A DNA stretch of 10,955 nt from Lachnospiraceae bacterium (GTDB taxonomy: Bacteria > Bacillota > Clostridia > Lachnospirales > Lachnospiraceae), in contig VSOA01000107.1 of assembly GCA_009774585.1 (NCBI GenBank), forward strand, positions 1 to 10,955, given 5' to 3'. Below the pieces are notes generated by a model. The model searched no databases. It saw nothing but the letters and a program-made list of their open reading frames with translations, and was not told the DNA's origin. Within the stretch, counting starts at the first letter, position 1. Every line of letters begins with the position of its first letter. This document shows, piece after piece, positions 1-7,096 of this stretch. A program made the position numbers and the translations under genes.

Positions 1-958
1 CATCGGAAGGTTTCTCAATGTGTTCTTTAGAAATCTGTGATACGTGAAGCAATGCATCAATTCCGGCTTCCAATTCGATGAACGCACCAAAATCCGTCAT
101 ACGTGCAACTTTGCCTGTTACTACATTGCCGATTGCATATTTGCTTGCAGCGTCTTTCCAAGGATTCTCATTCTCAAATTTAAGACTGAGTGCAATCTTT
201 GTACCGGAAATCTCCTTGATCAAAACTTTCACTACATCGCCGACTTTGAATACTTTTTTCGGATTTTCCACTCTGCCCCATGACATTTCAGAAATATGAA
301 GCAGTCCGTCGCAGCCGCCCAAATCGATGAATGCACCGAAGTCCGTCACATTCTTAACAGTTCCTTCAACAGTGTCCCCTGCCTTAATCGTCTCGAACAA
401 TTTCTTCTGTAATTCAGCTTTCTCAGCCATAATTAACTGTTTTCTGTCGCCGATATACCGTCTTCTCTTCGGATTGTATTCGCTGATCACAAACTCAATC
501 TCCTGCCCGGCATATTTATTCAGATCTTTCTCATAAGTATCGGATACAAGACTTGCCGGAATGAAAATTCTCACTTCATCCACGACAACGCTCAGACCGC
601 CGTCCAGCACCTGCGCTACTTTCGCTTTCAGCACCTCTCTGTTATTGTATGCTTCCTCTATCCTCTTATTGCCTCTGTCTGCTGCAAGGCGTTTGTAAGT
701 AAGGAGAACTTGTCCCTCGCCGTCGTTTACTTTAAGTACCTTTACTTCCATGGAATCGCCGGGTTTGGCAATTGTCGTCAAATCTACATTCGGTTCGTTT
801 GTATATTCATTTCTCGTAAGAACACCATCTGATTTATATCCGATGTTGAGAATGATTTCTTCCGGCTTCACATCAATAACGGTACCTTCAACAACCTCTC
901 CTGTGTGTATTGTCTTAAATGACTCTTCTAACATTTGTTCAAAAGTTAATTCTGACAT
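1..958 (-). CDS. rpsA: 30S ribosomal protein S1 (3' end outside window)
   Basis: RNA-binding protein of the S1 family, expected to act on the ribosome and assist mRNA binding. Translating the reverse strand from the ATG at 958 gives 319 uninterrupted codons running off the window edge. Three OB-fold S1 repeats are complete (about residues 18-86, 104-171, 190-260) and a fourth begins near 275. Repeats 3 and 4 carry the classic pattern, with TDFGAFIDLGGCDGLLHISE in repeat 3 and DFGAFIELEAGIDALLHVSQ in repeat 4. Repeats 1 and 2 are more diverged, as usual in this family. Clostridial S1 proteins have about four repeats and 370-400 residues, so probably only the last part is missing. The start is supported by GAGGAGG nine bases upstream, which lies inside the end of ispH. 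The reading frames overlap by 20 bases, implying translational coupling. Some annotations would call it simply an S1 RNA-binding domain protein. Confidence 0.93.
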   Translation of the reverse strand, partial: MSELTFEQMLEESFKTIHTGEVVEGTVIDVKPEEIILNIGYKSDGVLTRNEYTNEPNVDLTTIAKPGDSMEVKVLKVNDGEGQVLLTYKRLAADRGNKRIEEAYNNREVLKAKVAQVLDGGLSVVVDEVRIFIPASLVSDTYEKDLNKYAGQEIEFVISEYNPKRRRYIGDRKQLIMAEKAELQKKLFETIKAGDTVEGTVKNVTDFGAFIDLGGCDGLLHISEMSWGRVENPKKVFKVGDVVKVLIKEISGTKIALSLKFENENPWKDAASKYAIGNVVTGKVARMTDFGAFIELEAGIDALLHVSQISKEHIEKPSD

Positions 959-1787
959 AATTTTGAACCTCCTCGATAATATTGTTTGGGGTAGACGCCC
1001 CTGCTGTAATACCCACCAGTCGGACAGATTTAGGTACATCCAAATGCAAGTCGTTAAGTGTCTGTATAAAATACGTATTTGCACACTCCTGCATGCAGAT
1101 TTCATATAGCTTCCGTGTATTAGAACTATGATTGCCACCTATTACTATCATAACATCGACCTTCGCGGCTATCTTCCTAGCCTCAGCCTGTCGCACTTCC
1201 GTAGCGTTACATATAGTATTCACAACATAAACATTGTACCCTTTTTTCATGAAAATTTCAACCATATCTTGAAATTTATTGTAGTTAAATGTCGTCTGGG
1301 AAACAATGCATATTTCTTCGTCCTGCCCACATGTATAGTTACGCGCTTCCTCCAAAGACTCGATCACCGTCGTCGGCTCTGTTGACCACCCCATAATTCC
1401 CTCTACTTCCGGGTGTCCGGCATTACCGATAATCACAATCTTCTTACCGGCTCTGCTCTCCGTTTCCACGATATTGTGAATACGCTTTACGAAAGGACAC
1501 GTAGCATCCACACACTCTAAACCTTGTTTTTCTATCATCTCACAGACTCTTTTGGGAACTCCGTGAGAACGTATGACAACAGTTCCTTCCGTAATCATTC
1601 CAAGCTGATCTTCGTTCTCAATAACCTTTACACCTTTTTGTTCCAAGTCTTTCACTACTTCTTCGTTATGGATGATCGGACCGTATGTGTAAATCGGCTT
1701 TCCCGTATCCGCCTGCTCATACACCTGCTCTACCGCTCTCTTTACGCCAAAACAGAATCCGGCATGTTCGGCTAATATCACTTCCAT
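939..1787 (-). CDS. ispH: 4-hydroxy-3-methylbut-2-enyl diphosphate reductase
   Basis: Last enzyme of the MEP (non-mevalonate) isoprenoid pathway. It reduces HMB-PP to IPP and DMAPP using a [4Fe-4S] cluster in the cytoplasm. The 282-residue protein has the three cluster cysteines of the family in their usual contexts: C12 (AGFCFGVKRAV), C97 (DATCPFV) and C193 (TICNATEVRQ). Substrate-site signatures are also present: H40, H75, GHPEVEG with H125 and E127, QTT near 165, SSN near 222 and AGAST near 264. I chose the ATG at 1787 because the family normally starts just before AEHAGFCFGV and AAAGGG lies nine bases upstream. An ATG six codons earlier (1805) is possible; it has a weaker ribosome site but sits in a 4-base ATGA overlap with a 24-codon ORF. 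The stop overlaps rpsA by 20 bases. In some Clostridia IspH and S1 are one polypeptide; here they are separate frames. Confidence 0.96.
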   Translation of the reverse strand: MEVILAEHAGFCFGVKRAVEQVYEQADTGKPIYTYGPIIHNEEVVKDLEQKGVKVIENEDQLGMITEGTVVIRSHGVPKRVCEMIEKQGLECVDATCPFVKRIHNIVETESRAGKKIVIIGNAGHPEVEGIMGWSTEPTTVIESLEEARNYTCGQDEEICIVSQTTFNYNKFQDMVEIFMKKGYNVYVVNTICNATEVRQAEARKIAAKVDVMIVIGGNHSSNTRKLYEICMQECANTYFIQTLNDLHLDVPKSVRLVGITAGASTPNNIIEEVQNYVRINF

Positions 1788-1801
1788 ATTGACAAACCCT
1801 T

Positions 1802-1876
1802 TCATTCAACCATATCTTTTTCGGCTATTGTGCGGATTAACCTATCGTCAGCCTGATAAAACTGCCTGCCGCGCAT
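1802..1876 (-). other. 24-codon open frame between cmk and ispH, uncertain
   Basis: Two bases after the cmk stop an ATG opens a frame of 24 codons (beginning MRGRQFYQADD) that ends in TGA, overlapping the ATG at 1805 (upstream ispH start) by four bases (ATGA). There is no good ribosome binding site and I recognise no family. It could be a coupling or leader ORF, the remnant of a gene lost from between cmk and ispH, or chance. I list it as an observation, not as a confident gene. Confidence 0.2.
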
Positions 1877-1878
1877 TG

Positions 1879-2535
1879 TCAGTGCACCAACGCGATAATC
1901 GCATCCACCACTTCGTCAATCGTCATATGGGAAGAATCTATTACCTTTGCGTCTTCTGCCTGCTTAAGCGGCGATATCTCTCTTGTCATATCCTGACGAT
2001 CACGTTCAATGATATCTTTCTCTATCGTATCAAAATCGCAGGAAATTCCTTTCTGCGTCAGCTCATCATACCGTCTTCCGGCGCGGACTCTGCTGTCCGC
2101 CGTCAGATATACTTTGACCTGTGCATTCGGCAGCACACATGTCCCGATATCTCTGCCATCCATCACCACATTCTCGGAAGCCGCCAGTTTTTGCTGCAGG
2201 TGCACCATCTTCTTACGGACATTGGGATTTGGACTGCTGGCGGACGCCATATTCCCCACTTCCTCCGTCCGAATCAGTCCATTAACATTCTCACCGTTTA
2301 AATATACAATCTGTTCACCATTCTCATAACCGATTGAAATATCTGCCTCCATACATTTGACGTTGATTTTCTCCGTCTCAGACGGCTCAATCTGCTCCCT
2401 GAGCAGATACAATGCCATCGCACGATACATCGCTCCTGTATCGACATAGATATATCCCAATTTCTTCGCAATTTTCTTGGCAATGGTACTCTTGCCCGCA
2501 CCGGCCGGTCCGTCAATAGCAATATTATAAGTCAT
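1879..2535 (-). CDS. cmk: Cytidylate kinase (CMP/dCMP kinase)
   Basis: Transfers phosphate from ATP to CMP or dCMP in pyrimidine nucleotide recycling. The 218-residue length is typical of the bacterial enzyme. The P-loop is at residues 9-17 (GPAGAGKST). It is followed by the conserved VDTGAMYRA segment (31-39), the NMP-binding region with the SPNPNVR segment (101-107), DGRDIGT (126-132) and the arginine-rich lid (RVRAGRRYDEL, then ERDRQDMTREISPL). The frame is open upstream to 2640, but the ATG at 2535 is the family start and has AGAGGG six bases upstream, so the longer form is rejected. It lies 52 bases after the flavoprotein gene and before ispH and rpsA, in what looks like one housekeeping transcript. 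The 91 bases to the ispH start hold no terminator that I can see. Confidence 0.95.
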   Translation of the reverse strand: MTYNIAIDGPAGAGKSTIAKKIAKKLGYIYVDTGAMYRAMALYLLREQIEPSETEKINVKCMEADISIGYENGEQIVYLNGENVNGLIRTEEVGNMASASSPNPNVRKKMVHLQQKLAASENVVMDGRDIGTCVLPNAQVKVYLTADSRVRAGRRYDELTQKGISCDFDTIEKDIIERDRQDMTREISPLKQAEDAKVIDSSHMTIDEVVDAIIALVH

Positions 2536-2587
2536 ATTTTTCCCTCTTTCTCTTCTTTGTTCTGTACAAAAGCATTCTATTCTGATT

Positions 2588-3826
2588 TTACCGGACAGGC
2601 AGTATGCTGCTACCCGCAAGATGTCCCGTGGACCATGCAATCTGCAGATTAAACCCTCCTGTCACTGCGTCTAAATCCAAAAGTTCTCCCGCAAAATAAA
2701 GACCTTTTACCAGCTTGGACTCCATAGTTGACGGGTTTACTTCTTTCACCGTAACACCGCCCTGCGTAATAATCGCCTCGTTATAATTTCTTAAACCTGT
2801 AACCTGCATCGTAAGCCCTTTGGTAATCCCAGCCAGTCTGCCCCTCTCCTGTCTCGTAATCTCATGAATCTTTTTGTCACCGTCGATACCCGATAGTTCA
2901 ATCATCACCGGTATCAATTTCGCCGGATAGAGTCCGCCTATCACATTTTTGAACTGTTTGTTCAGATTTTGTTCAAAATCTCTCAAAATACGCTTGTCAA
3001 GCTGTTCTGCGGTGAGCGCCGGTTTCAAGTCCACAGTAACCGTGACCTGCCGCTTATCCTTACATTTGGCATAATAACTGCTGGCTGACAGCACCAGCGG
3101 TCCGCTGACTCCGAAATGGGTAAAAAGCATCTCCCCGAACCCCTGCCATATTTTCTTTGTTCCGCAATACATCGTCAGCATAACATTTTTAAGGGATAAT
3201 CCCTGCAAAGCACTGCACCAAGGTTCCTGAATCTCCATCGGCACCAGCGCCGGCACACATTCTTTCACGGTATGCCCCAGCATCTTCGCCATGCGGTATC
3301 CGTCGCCTGTCGCCCCCGTGGTCGGATAGGATAATCCCCCGGTTGCAAGTACCACTGCATCGCAGGGCAGCCGCTCTCCGCTATTAAGAATTACGCCCTT
3401 TGCAACACCGTCTTCCACCGTTACTTCTCTGACTGCCGTCTTAAGATACACCGCAACGTCCTTTTGCCCGAGCAGTCTCTCAAACGCCGCTATCACATCC
3501 GAAGAGTGGTCCGATACCGGGAATACCCGTTCTCCACGTTCTATTTTTAACGGACATCCTGCCCTCTCCAACAATTCCATCATCCGTTTATTGTCAAAAT
3601 CGTAAAATGCGCTGTATAAAAACTTGGGATTGCTCACGATATTCTCAAAAAGCTTGTCCTGACCGCAGGCGTTCGTCACGTTACACCGTCCCTTGCCTGT
3701 AATGTACAGTTTTTTTCCCAGTTTTTCATTCTGTTCCAGTAAAACTACTTTATGTCCGCATTCCGCGGCGGCGTACGCCGCCATCATTCCGGCTGCGCCG
3801 CCGCCTATCACAATCACACTGCTCAT
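2588..3826 (-). CDS. NAD(P)/FAD-dependent oxidoreductase, BaiN/YhiN (HI0933) family
   Basis: Cytoplasmic flavoprotein of the HI0933/YhiN family, 412 residues, the usual length. The N-terminus has the Rossmann FAD motif VIGGGAAGMMAA (residues 6-17) and an acidic residue ending the second strand (VVLLEQNEKLGKK). The family signature YITGKGRCNVTN follows. A second nucleotide-contact motif, ATGGLSYPTTGATGDGY, is near 167. The C-terminal FAD segment GLYFAGELLDLDAVTGGFN is near 380, then IAWSTGHLAG. The family's physiological reaction is mostly unknown. One member, BaiN of a bile-acid-dehydroxylating Clostridium, has been linked to bile acid reduction, and that name is often copied to all homologues. 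Here the neighbours (cmk, ispH, rpsA) are housekeeping and no other bai gene is visible, so I do not assign a bile acid role. It is the first gene after the probable promoter at 3866-3893; its ribosome site (GGATAAGAA) is modest. Confidence 0.85.
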   Translation of the reverse strand: MSSVIVIGGGAAGMMAAYAAAECGHKVVLLEQNEKLGKKLYITGKGRCNVTNACGQDKLFENIVSNPKFLYSAFYDFDNKRMMELLERAGCPLKIERGERVFPVSDHSSDVIAAFERLLGQKDVAVYLKTAVREVTVEDGVAKGVILNSGERLPCDAVVLATGGLSYPTTGATGDGYRMAKMLGHTVKECVPALVPMEIQEPWCSALQGLSLKNVMLTMYCGTKKIWQGFGEMLFTHFGVSGPLVLSASSYYAKCKDKRQVTVTVDLKPALTAEQLDKRILRDFEQNLNKQFKNVIGGLYPAKLIPVMIELSGIDGDKKIHEITRQERGRLAGITKGLTMQVTGLRNYNEAIITQGGVTVKEVNPSTMESKLVKGLYFAGELLDLDAVTGGFNLQIAWSTGHLAGSSILPVR

Positions 3827-3865
3827 TTCTTATCCGTTCTGAAAGTTCATATCACTTTCTGCTTT

Positions 3866-3893
3866 ATCATAATTTATCATAAAGATATCGCAA
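3866..3893 (-). promoter_or_regulatory. Probable sigma-A promoter for the flavoprotein-cmk-ispH-rpsA run
   Basis: On the minus strand TTGCGA (3893-3888) is followed after 16 bases by TATGAT (3871-3866), leaving about 40 bases to the ATG at 3826. The -10 element lies in a perfect tandem duplication of the 10-mer TTATGATAAA (3863-3882), so a second TATGAT sits 10 bases upstream. The match to consensus is good but not perfect. Transcription might also continue from rpiR, since no terminator is evident between them. Confidence 0.5.
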
Positions 3894-3898
3894 TATCT
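3883..3898. repeat. Inverted repeat overlapping the -35 element
   Basis: AGATAT-CGCA-ATATCT, perfect 6-base arms around a 4-base centre, ending eight bases from the rpiR stop and covering the -35 hexamer of the putative promoter. It could be an operator. It has no T tract and is AT-rich, so it is a poor terminator. The function is inferred from position only. Confidence 0.35.
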
Positions 3899-3906
3899 GT
3901 TATTCA

Positions 3907-4836
3907 TCATTCGTCTTTCTTGCGCAGCGAATAGTTCAGCATCGGTTCCTCATCGATAAAATTAATCTCGTCATTCAGGTAAACTTGATAGTTATTCCAA
4001 GCTTCTTCCAAATTTTTCAAATTTTTCTTTACATCTTCCGGGCGCTTTAAGCACATAGCTACAACAAGCGCATTGATAACACTCAGAGGCGCCACCAGTG
4101 AATCAACGATTGACACCATGTCGCTTCTGGCAAGCAGATTGCAGGATGAGTAGAGGTTCATGGGTGAATGCACGGAATCAGTAATCGTGATAACCTTGGC
4201 GTTTCTGTCATTGGCAAACTCCATCGCTTTTAACGTGCGCATGGAATATCTCGGAAAACTGATACCGATCATCGCGTCCTGCTCATCAATACGTATCATC
4301 TGCTCAAAAGTCTCTGACACACTCGTAGTCTTTAACAATATCACATTCCCGCGAATCATATTCAGATAAAAATGTAAAAAATCAGCCAGCGGTTCACAGC
4401 TTCTGACCCCCATCACATAGACATTTTTAGCTTCCAGAATAATATCCACGGCCGTCTCAAACGCAACCGGATCGAGACTATGTATCGTATCCTGCAGTTT
4501 CTCTATATCCGCTTCCAGCACTGATGCCAATATCTCAGACTGCGTGCTTTTTCCGTATTTTGCTCCGATCTTCTGCACAGAATTAATCTTGTTCTGCACC
4601 CAGTCTTCCAAATCGCGCTGAAATTCCGGATATCCGTTATAACCGATGAACATCGCATAACGAACAACGGTAGATTCGCTGACGCCCACTGTTTCCCCCA
4701 ATTTGGCTGCAGTCATAAATACCGCCTGATCATAATGGTCATAGATAAATGCAGAAATAGCTTTCTGACCTTTGCTCATTTTGCTGTAATGCTCATTGAT
4801 TCTTGTAATAATGTCATACCGATTCTGTATAATCAT
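3907..4836 (-). CDS. MurR/RpiR family transcriptional regulator
   Basis: DNA-binding regulator that senses a phosphosugar, typically controlling sugar or amino-sugar catabolism. The 309-residue protein has the RpiR N-terminal helix-turn-helix (about 1-77; recognition part KLGETVGVSESTVVRYA at 45-61, then the family's GYNGYPEFQ). A linker is followed by a SIS domain (about 123-262) with VMGVRSCEPLADFLHFYL, the GISFPRYSMRTL turn and VITITDSVHSPM. In most SIS domains the turn is G(I/V)S.SG.T; here it reads GISFPRYSM, a known variation in the family. The extra C-terminal 45 residues are charged. It starts 47 bases after the tetR stop and may share that transcript. The ribosome site is weak (GGTAG four bases upstream of the ATG, with a better GGAAAGG 17 bases away). 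Its target operon is not identifiable here. Confidence 0.88.
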   Translation of the reverse strand: MIIQNRYDIITRINEHYSKMSKGQKAISAFIYDHYDQAVFMTAAKLGETVGVSESTVVRYAMFIGYNGYPEFQRDLEDWVQNKINSVQKIGAKYGKSTQSEILASVLEADIEKLQDTIHSLDPVAFETAVDIILEAKNVYVMGVRSCEPLADFLHFYLNMIRGNVILLKTTSVSETFEQMIRIDEQDAMIGISFPRYSMRTLKAMEFANDRNAKVITITDSVHSPMNLYSSCNLLARSDMVSIVDSLVAPLSVINALVVAMCLKRPEDVKKNLKNLEEAWNNYQVYLNDEINFIDEEPMLNYSLRKKDE

Positions 4837-4883
4837 GTTCTACCGCAATCATGCCTTTCCCGTTCTCTGCCGCACTGCCGCTT

Positions 4884-5435
4884 CTATACATTTAAAAAAG
4901 CTTTATACGACTCTTCCAACAGTTTCACCGTATCATCTTCCTGCAGATCATAATCGCCGGTAAGAGACATACATGCCGATCCGTGTATAAAAATCCACAT
5001 TCTCATAAACATGCCGCTCGGATCTTTACAACCATAGAATTTGGCATTATTGATTTCTTTGACCACCGATCCCTTATCGCCGTTTAACAAGTCATATAAA
5101 CTTTTGCCGTGACGATTCTCCGCTATAAACAAAAGTTTAAATAGCTGCTGTTCCTCCTGCGCAAAGCGAATGTATGCAAGCCCCATATTCACAAAAGGCG
5201 TATCGCTTGTCTTCGGGAAATTATCATAGTAATCATGGAAAAACGCTATCGCCTTACCGTATAAGTCATCTCCCAGTTCTTCCATATTCTTATATACACG
5301 GAAAATAGGCTGAGTGGAGCATCCGGCTTTTGCTGCCAGAGTTCTGGCGCTCACTTGTGAAAAGCCGTCCTCTCTGGTCATCTGAAATGCTGCATTTAAG
5401 ATTTCATCCTTTGTTATTGTTTCTTTTCTAGCCAT
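4884..5435 (-). CDS. TetR/AcrR family transcriptional regulator
   Basis: One-component repressor, 183 residues, in the usual size range. Residues 1-55 form the TetR_N helix-turn-helix: KDEILNAAFQMTREDGFSQV, then SARTLAAKAGCSTQPIFRVY as the turn and recognition helix, with F45 and Y48 in the usual Y..F position. The remaining helical part is the ligand-binding and dimer domain; I cannot assign it to a described subfamily or ligand. The ATG is preceded by AGAGAGG at nine bases. The gene has its own near-consensus promoter (5488-5516) overlapped by palindromes, the standard layout for TetR autorepression. It stands just downstream of the terminator of the decarboxylase operon, so control of that operon is not implied by position. 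rpiR follows after 47 bases. Confidence 0.9.
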   Translation of the reverse strand: MARKETITKDEILNAAFQMTREDGFSQVSARTLAAKAGCSTQPIFRVYKNMEELGDDLYGKAIAFFHDYYDNFPKTSDTPFVNMGLAYIRFAQEEQQLFKLLFIAENRHGKSLYDLLNGDKGSVVKEINNAKFYGCKDPSGMFMRMWIFIHGSACMSLTGDYDLQEDDTVKLLEESYKAFLNV

Positions 5436-5476
5436 AAGATATAACCTCTCTTGTGTAGTAAACTATCATCTTTTGG

Positions 5477-5502
5477 TAACATATGTTATTATAATATATT
5501 AT
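5477..5502. promoter_or_regulatory. Palindromic operator candidates at the tetR promoter
   Basis: Two perfect 12-base palindromes lie side by side: TAACATATGTTA (5477-5488), which spans the predicted transcription start and touches the -10, and ATAATATATTAT (5491-5502), which covers most of the -10 and the spacer. An outer imperfect pair GGTAACAT (5475-5482) / ATGTAACC (5501-5508) brackets both. TetR-family dimers bind palindromes of this size in their own promoters, so the first is the likely TetR site. Assignment to this regulator is inference. Confidence 0.55.
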
Positions 5503-5516
5503 GTAACCCGCGTCAA
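5488..5516 (-). promoter_or_regulatory. Sigma-A promoter of the tetR gene
   Basis: On the minus strand TTGACG (5516-5511) and TATAAT (5493-5488) are separated by exactly 17 bases, five of six and six of six to consensus. The predicted start is near 5481, with a leader of about 45 bases before the ATG at 5435 and the ribosome site AGAGAGG in place. This is the best promoter match in the window. Confidence 0.8.
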
Positions 5517-5556
5517 TCCTTTTCTTTTGTTTTCAACAACAGATGCTTTTTAATAT

Positions 5557-5588
5557 GAAAAAAGGGACGGATTTTGCAATCCATCCCT
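5557..5588 (-). terminator. Rho-independent terminator of the decarboxylase operon
   Basis: On the minus strand, 26 bases after the oadA stop, an 11-pair stem (AGGGATGGATT pairing with AATCCGTCCCT, one T-G wobble) closes a GCAA tetraloop and is followed directly by six T residues. This is a strong intrinsic terminator and marks the 3' end of the five-gene operon. Confidence 0.9.
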
Positions 5589-5614
5589 CAAATTCTTATC
5601 TGCTGTCAATTCTG

Positions 5615-7051
5615 TTAAACCGGATATGCCGCATTCTTTGTATCGGCAACACTCATATCCACTTTCTCCTGCTGTGCCTGACGATACTTGAAGAAATCGG
5701 TAGCAACCTGCGGGAACAATGCATAAGACAATACATCCTCGTCCTGCTGTTTCCACTCTTTCATCTCTGCTTCCAAACCTGCAAGCTCCGGTTCCACATG
5801 ACCGGTCGCCTCTGCGGAACGTGCGGTAGAACGTTTCTCACCGGGAATAACCTTGTCAATCACTTCCTGACTCATGGGTTTAACCGTCTGTCCGTAATTG
5901 CCACGAAGCAGATCCTTGAATTCTCCTGTCGCCATCTTATATCTCTCGCCCATCAGCACATTAAATACCGCCTGCGTGCCGACAATCTGGGAGGAAGGTG
6001 TAACCAGAGGCGGCTCGCCGCAATCCTTACGGACTCTCGGAATCTCCTCCAGCACATCCTGATATTTATCCTCTGCCTTCTGTTCCTTTAACTGGCTCAC
6101 CATATTAGACAGCATACCACCGGGAACCTGATAGCGCAGTGTATTGATGTTGACACCAAGCACTTTGGTGCTCATCAGACCAGATTCGATACATTCCTCA
6201 CGATAAGGACGGAAGTAATCCGCAATCTGTGCAAGAATCTCCTGATCATAGCCGGTATCATAAGGCGTGCCCTTGAATGTCTCCACCATAACCTCTGTAG
6301 CAGGCTGGGAAGTGCCCAGAGCAAAAGGAGAAATCGCGCAGTCAATCACATCAACACCGGCCTCCACAGCTTTCAAATACGTCATGGACGCAACGCCGGA
6401 TGTATAATGTGTATGCAGTTGGATTGGAAGCTTTGTGCTCTCCTTTAAGGTCCTCACGAGCTCCTCTGCACGGTAAGGAACGAGCAGACCCGCCATATCC
6501 TTGATACAGATGGAGTCAGCACCCATCTCCTCGATTTTCTTCGCCATATCTGCCCAATACTCTAATGTATAAGCGTCTCCAAGGGTATAGGAAAGCGCGA
6601 TCTGTGACTCTCCTCTGCCCTCCTGCTTCTTAATCTTGTTGGTTGCGTCTACCGCCGCCTGAAGGTTTCGGATATCGTTCAGACAGTCAAAAATTCTGAT
6701 AACATCAATGCCGTTTGCGATGGATTTCTCAACAAACGCATACACCACGTCATCCGCGTAAGGTCTGTAGCCTAAAATATTCTGACCTCTGAATAACATC
6801 TGAAGCTTAGTATTCTTAAAGCCATCTCTTAACTTTCTCAGTCTCTCCCACGGATCCTCCTTCAGAAAACGAAGGGAAGCATCGAAGGTTGCGCCGCCCC
6901 AGCACTCTACGGCATGATAGCCGACTTTATCCATTGTATCTACGATTGGAAGCATCTTTTCGGTAGGCATTCTTGTCGCAATCAGAGACTGATGTGCGTC
7001 ACGAAGAACGGTTTCCATGATTCCAACCGGCTTTTTAATCTGTTCTGCCAT
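5615..7051 (-). CDS. oadA: Oxaloacetate decarboxylase alpha / pyruvate carboxyltransferase subunit (5S-like)
   Basis: Carboxyltransferase that moves CO2 between oxaloacetate and the biotin of a carrier protein, releasing or forming pyruvate. The 478-residue protein has a TIM-barrel HMGL-like domain (about 10-275) and the conserved PYC/OADA domain (about 290-470). Metal-site and catalytic residues are visible: D18 in LRDAHQSL, K184 in ICIKDMAGLL (the lysine carbamylated in this family) and H213/H215 in LHTHYTSG. Unlike the alpha subunits of enterobacteria it ends without a biotinyl domain; the carrier is a separate gene, as for the transcarboxylase 5S subunit. The frame is open to a GTG at 7093, but the ATG at 7051 fits the family start (AEQIKKPVGIMETVLRD) and has AAAGGA 11 bases upstream. 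It is the last gene before the terminator. Its partner is very probably the OadB/biotin carrier pair upstream; a pyruvate-carboxylase-like direction without ATP is unlikely because no biotin carboxylase is present. Confidence 0.9.
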   Translation of the reverse strand: MAEQIKKPVGIMETVLRDAHQSLIATRMPTEKMLPIVDTMDKVGYHAVECWGGATFDASLRFLKEDPWERLRKLRDGFKNTKLQMLFRGQNILGYRPYADDVVYAFVEKSIANGIDVIRIFDCLNDIRNLQAAVDATNKIKKQEGRGESQIALSYTLGDAYTLEYWADMAKKIEEMGADSICIKDMAGLLVPYRAEELVRTLKESTKLPIQLHTHYTSGVASMTYLKAVEAGVDVIDCAISPFALGTSQPATEVMVETFKGTPYDTGYDQEILAQIADYFRPYREECIESGLMSTKVLGVNINTLRYQVPGGMLSNMVSQLKEQKAEDKYQDVLEEIPRVRKDCGEPPLVTPSSQIVGTQAVFNVLMGERYKMATGEFKDLLRGNYGQTVKPMSQEVIDKVIPGEKRSTARSAEATGHVEPELAGLEAEMKEWKQQDEDVLSYALFPQVATDFFKYRQAQQEKVDMSVADTKNAAYPV

Positions 7052-7096
7052 TATATTTTCATTCCTTTCTTTTAATCTCGCAAACAAATCCACTTC

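Noticed and set aside
1806..1860. Possible terminator between cmk and ispH (GGCT...AGCC)
   Set aside because: The stem is four pairs with a long loop and no T tract follows; it is not a credible terminator.
1789..2301. 170-codon plus-strand open frame over cmk
   Set aside because: It lies antisense to cmk, which has all family motifs; its translation is low-complexity and shows no recognisable domain or ribosome site.
2536..2640. Extended N-terminus of cytidylate kinase to 2640
   Set aside because: The extra 35 residues overlap the flavoprotein 3' end in another frame and do not match the family; the ATG at 2535 has a proper ribosome site.
4814..4852. 12-codon frame overlapping the rpiR start (MIAVEHDYTESV)
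   Set aside because: GGAAAGG is only one base from its ATG, too close for efficient initiation, and there is no sign of coding; kept only as a possible reason for the weak rpiR ribosome site.
5543..6091. 182-codon plus-strand frame
   Set aside because: It starts within the terminator region and runs antisense to oadA; its hydrophobic look arises from the complement of oadA codons.
7052..7093. GTG start giving OadA 14 more residues
   Set aside because: The GTG lies immediately after the oadB stop without a spaced ribosome site, and the added residues are foreign to the family; AAAGGA precedes the ATG at 7051.
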